Below, piece by piece: positions 49,118-51,350 of a stretch of DNA of 51,350 nucleotides (position 1 is the stretch's first letter; every line of letters begins with the position of its first letter). The position numbers and the translations under genes are program-made. The DNA lies in the IMG/VR virus record IMGVR_UViG_3300031974_003900, positions 1-51,350 of that record. The stretch is one strand, 5' to 3'. Below the pieces are notes generated by a model. The model was not told the origin of the DNA. It did not search any database and worked only from the letters and a program-made list of their open reading frames with translations. The DNA comes from a virus.

Positions 49118-49966
49118 TTATATTCCTAAATATTTTTCATACTTTTTAATGATTTTACCTGTAACAAAATCTTTTTCCGTATAATGAAACACACCCGATT
49201 GCTTATAGTTTCCAATTTTTAAATTTAGATCGTCATCGATGTAAACACCTAATCTATCCTGCCATCTATAGGAAAATCTTTCCTGCCAATTTTGTACTTT
49301 TGGTTTCATATGTACAAAACTGGGATATCTAGTTTTGTTATTGGTAATTAAATGTTGATTATCCATTATTAAACTTGCTATTGCTGCTGTCATATCCATA
49401 CTAGGATGAGGTAGGTGCTTTAAAGAATTATTAACTTGCATATAAAATTGTTGCCAATTATTAGTAATTAATTCTAAACAATCATTAAACTCATGTGCTG
49501 TGTCACTCTTTTTAAAGTAATGAAATCCGTTATATAAATTGGGCAAATTAAAATTATAAAATACTTTTCTATAATGCGAATCTTTTGGAATTTGTTCACC
49601 TCTATATGTAGTAACAGTACTTGTGTAAAATAGATCATAAGTTTTTAAAAAATCAAACCATAAAGAAAGGTCATCTAAAACAAGCATGTCAGTATCAATT
49701 ACAGCCGTTTCTGTATAAGGTACTGCATGATATATTTTCCATCTGTTGCTTATTTTCCAATCTTCCTTTTCAGCGTGGTCGCCCCAAGGTATTTCTACTA
49801 TGTGGTCAAACACTTGCTTATACTTTGTAGGCACTGGATCATTTGTAACTAGGCAGGTACTACTATTTTGATTTGTTGATTTTATACTCATTGCAGCAAG
49901 ATATGCTTGTCTAATATAATCAAAGTCACTGTTTTGAGCAAGCATTGTAAAATTATTGGTTGTCAA
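49118..49966 (-). CDS. Glycosyltransferase-like protein (GT8-type layout)
   Basis: A 282-residue protein. The AVIDTDMLVLDD block (D91-x-D93) is the metal motif of GT-A enzymes of the glycogenin/GT8 type. A later MDMTAAIASLIMDN and FVHMKPK are consistent. It is a paralog of the next gene (49953). The start is TTG at 49966, overlapping the upstream stop, or ATG 49945, which shortens the N-terminus. Sugar transfer to phage or host surface is likely; the sugar is not readable. Confidence 0.75.
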   Translation of the reverse strand: MTTNNFTMLAQNSDFDYIRQAYLAAMSIKSTNQNSSTCLVTNDPVPTKYKQVFDHIVEIPWGDHAEKEDWKISNRWKIYHAVPYTETAVIDTDMLVLDDLSLWFDFLKTYDLFYTSTVTTYRGEQIPKDSHYRKVFYNFNLPNLYNGFHYFKKSDTAHEFNDCLELITNNWQQFYMQVNNSLKHLPHPSMDMTAAIASLIMDNQHLITNNKTRYPSFVHMKPKVQNWQERFSYRWQDRLGVYIDDDLNLKIGNYKQSGVFHYTEKDFVTGKIIKKYEKYLGI

Positions 49967-50786
49967 TGATTCTCTCCAAACTAAACTTATTCATTACATG
50001 ACAATTACTACCTTTTAGTTTTACAGCAGTATATTCGCCTAATCTATTTGTTTTTTGCACTAAAATTTTTATTTCGTCATCAACTATATCAAATAACACA
50101 TCTTTATCTATACTATAGAACTTAGTTCCTGGCAATTTTCCAGCAAAATCACCTTGCTGATATCCATTCATAATATGTATTGCAATACTAAATGCAAAAT
50201 CATTTCTAAACACAGTTGTTCGGAATTGATACATACTACGATAATGCATATAGTTTTTTGAAATGTGTTTAATTAGATCAAAGAAAATTTTTGTCTCATT
50301 TGTCTTTCTAAAAAAGAATACAGTAGCCCAATAAAAATCTACACTAGTGTCGCTTACTCTTAAAAATTCACTAGTACCATTATGAATACCAACATGAGTT
50401 GCATCCTTGTATAGCAAAAGATCTTTTTGCTGTACAAAACAATTATTTAAAATATCATTACTAACAATAAAATCAGTATCCATTACAATTGTTTGATCAT
50501 AAGGAGTTAAATCATATGCGTCTGCACGATTGTAATTGTAAAATCTTGTAATTTTATTATACAAATCGCCGTCGTGGTGTCTTTTGTCTGTAGTTTGTTT
50601 TTCATCAATAGCATGTGCTATTACCTTATCAAAACAACTTTTTTGTTTGTCAGTGAGTTCTATAGATGTCACAATGCTAGTAGGCAAATTCATATACTTG
50701 CGTATACGTTTAGCAAGGAAAACAGCTTGCTTTACATAATTTATTGACCTATTGTTATTTGCAAATAACAGAATACCTTTTGTCAT
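49953..50786 (-). CDS. Glycosyltransferase-like protein (GT8-type layout)
   Basis: A 277-residue protein, related to the protein at 49118. ILLFANNNRSINYVKQA and TIVMDTDFIVSND (D103-x-D105) line up with the same blocks there. The C-terminal halves differ. ATG 50786 follows the previous gene with a four-base overlap. Two neighbouring paralogs suggest successive sugar additions or different acceptors. Confidence 0.75.
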   Translation of the reverse strand: MTKGILLFANNNRSINYVKQAVFLAKRIRKYMNLPTSIVTSIELTDKQKSCFDKVIAHAIDEKQTTDKRHHDGDLYNKITRFYNYNRADAYDLTPYDQTIVMDTDFIVSNDILNNCFVQQKDLLLYKDATHVGIHNGTSEFLRVSDTSVDFYWATVFFFRKTNETKIFFDLIKHISKNYMHYRSMYQFRTTVFRNDFAFSIAIHIMNGYQQGDFAGKLPGTKFYSIDKDVLFDIVDDEIKILVQKTNRLGEYTAVKLKGSNCHVMNKFSLERIIDNQ

Positions 50787-51130
50787 ACACTAACAATGCT
50801 TTCTACAGTTCTACTTTTTTTTAATTTGTTGTATTCCATTAAATATTTGTTAGACGCTTCAAAATATTTTGTGTATATTTCACTTGTAAATTTATCTAAA
50901 TTTTCTACTAAAATAGGAAGATCATTGTCGTCGATTAGAATTGTATCAGATTGTTCCATGTTTACTAAACTTTGACAAAAACTAACTAACTCTTGGGTTA
51001 CTGTAAATTGTCCACCATTGTAATAGTACACAAGATTTTCTCTATATTGTTCTGTCAACAATCTTTTTTGATTGTTTAATGTAATCATGTAATTGCTGTG
51101 GTCTAATGCTTTCTGCAGACGTTCGTCCAT
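50783..51130 (-). CDS. Small conserved phage protein
   Basis: A 115-residue protein, helical, with a conserved-looking start (MDERLQKALDHSNYMITLNNQKRLL) and NLVYYYNGGQFTVTQELVSF. I recall close relatives in marine T4-like phages near structural genes; no function is assigned. It is the first gene of the minus-strand unit that runs to 46276, and has a clear promoter and AGGAG ribosome-binding site. Confidence 0.78.
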   Translation of the reverse strand: MDERLQKALDHSNYMITLNNQKRLLTEQYRENLVYYYNGGQFTVTQELVSFCQSLVNMEQSDTILIDDNDLPILVENLDKFTSEIYTKYFEASNKYLMEYNKLKKSRTVESIVSV

Positions 51131-51151
51131 ATAAATCTCCTATATGCTAGT

Positions 51152-51180
51152 ATTATATAGTAGTTTTTTTAAAAAGTCAA
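51152..51180 (-). promoter_or_regulatory. Sigma70-like promoter for the glycosyltransferase operon
   Basis: On the minus strand TTGACT (51180-51175), 17-base spacer, TATAAT (51157-51152). Start expected near 51145, with AGGAG between it and the ATG at 51130. The -35 box begins right after the stop codon of the upstream gene. Confidence 0.8.
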
Positions 51181-51350
51181 TTAAAAGTCGGAATCTTTTG
51201 TTCCAGTTGGGACATCTAAAACTATGCCATTGTATGTTACACCGTCATATACAAAAGTGCTTGCAGGAGTTTTTGTGTAAACAGTGCTTGTAATATTTGC
51301 TGTAACACTTTCGTCAGTTGGAGCACCTTGTTCGCCAACTTCTACCTGAT
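51181..51350 (-). CDS. C-terminal end of a probable virion protein (partial)
   Basis: An open minus-strand frame runs from the right edge to a TAA at 51183-51181. The visible 55 or so residues are Thr/Val/Gly-rich (VEVGEQGAPTDE, then FVYDGVTYNG) with no cysteines, typical of phage structural proteins such as tail or neck components. The gene continues outside the window, so the family cannot be named. Confidence 0.6.
   Translation of the reverse strand, partial: QVEVGEQGAPTDESVTANITSTVYTKTPASTFVYDGVTYNGIVLDVPTGTKDSDF

Noticed and set aside
1-51350. CRISPR array, rRNA, tRNA or insertion sequence
   Set aside because: No regularly spaced repeats, rRNA-like blocks, clear cloverleaf sequence, transposase or terminal inverted repeats were seen; a tRNA scan was not run, so a divergent tRNA cannot be fully excluded.

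Overview
The window looks like part of the genome of a large, AT-rich marine T4-like (myovirus-type) phage. This rests on tightly packed genes that overlap by a few bases, very short intergenic gaps, a T4-type RNase H/flap endonuclease, tail-fibre-like proteins, several small proteins that I recall as conserved in marine T4-like phages, and octamers matching the T4 late promoter (NATAAATA) next to sigma70-like TTGACA-17-TATAAT promoters. I see no rRNA, tRNA, CRISPR array or insertion sequence. The host cannot be read from the sequence; a marine bacterium (cyanobacterium, SAR11 or similar) is an inference. No stretch longer than about 110 bases lacks a gene or regulatory element.

Region 1 (about 1-9.3 kb, + strand) is metabolic. 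It holds the end of a radical SAM protein, a 2OG-Fe(II) oxygenase, a PLP aminotransferase and an arginine:glycine-type amidinotransferase. Then come a phosphoribosyltransferase, GMP reductase (guaC), GTP cyclohydrolase I (folE) and a QueE-type deazaguanine enzyme, followed by the phage flap endonuclease. Region 2 (about 9.3-15.8 kb, + strand) has small conserved phage proteins, an Smr-domain protein, a small secreted protein, and a MoxR ATPase/VWA-metallopeptidase pair, several with their own promoters. Region 3 (15.8-21.1 kb) has a tail-fibre-like protein, a subtilisin-like peptidase, a methyltransferase and 2OG-oxygenase-like proteins around a palindromic divergent late promoter.

Region 4 (about 21.1-43.1 kb, - strand) is the remarkable part. 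It is a near-continuous accessory operon with ten radical SAM enzymes of at least four architectures, three PP-loop ATPases with QueC-like zinc knuckles, three SGNH hydrolases, a short-chain-dehydrogenase-like protein, a cytochrome P450, a minimal AMP-forming ligase with a GNAT partner, a methyltransferase with N-terminal repeats and a glycosyltransferase. Region 5 (43.2-51.35 kb) adds a repeat-rich fibre protein, a second ligase/GNAT pair (+ strand), and on the - strand another radical SAM protein, three glycosyltransferases, two uncharacterised proteins and the end of a probable virion protein.

The simplest working model is that regions 4 and 5 encode a phage biosynthesis pathway: radical SAM, P450 and 2OG chemistry; adenylation by PP-loop and ANL enzymes; acyl transfer by GNATs; esterase/acetyltransferase-type SGNH steps; glycosylation. 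It could make or modify a small molecule, a peptide, a glycan or virion protein. The product is unknown, and the coupling of these enzymes is inferred from gene order only. Promoter architecture suggests layered timing: sigma70-like (early or middle) promoters drive the biosynthetic operons and late-type octamers drive fibre genes. At 9266-9305 a late promoter lies inside a start-codon-sequestering hairpin, as in T4 lysozyme.
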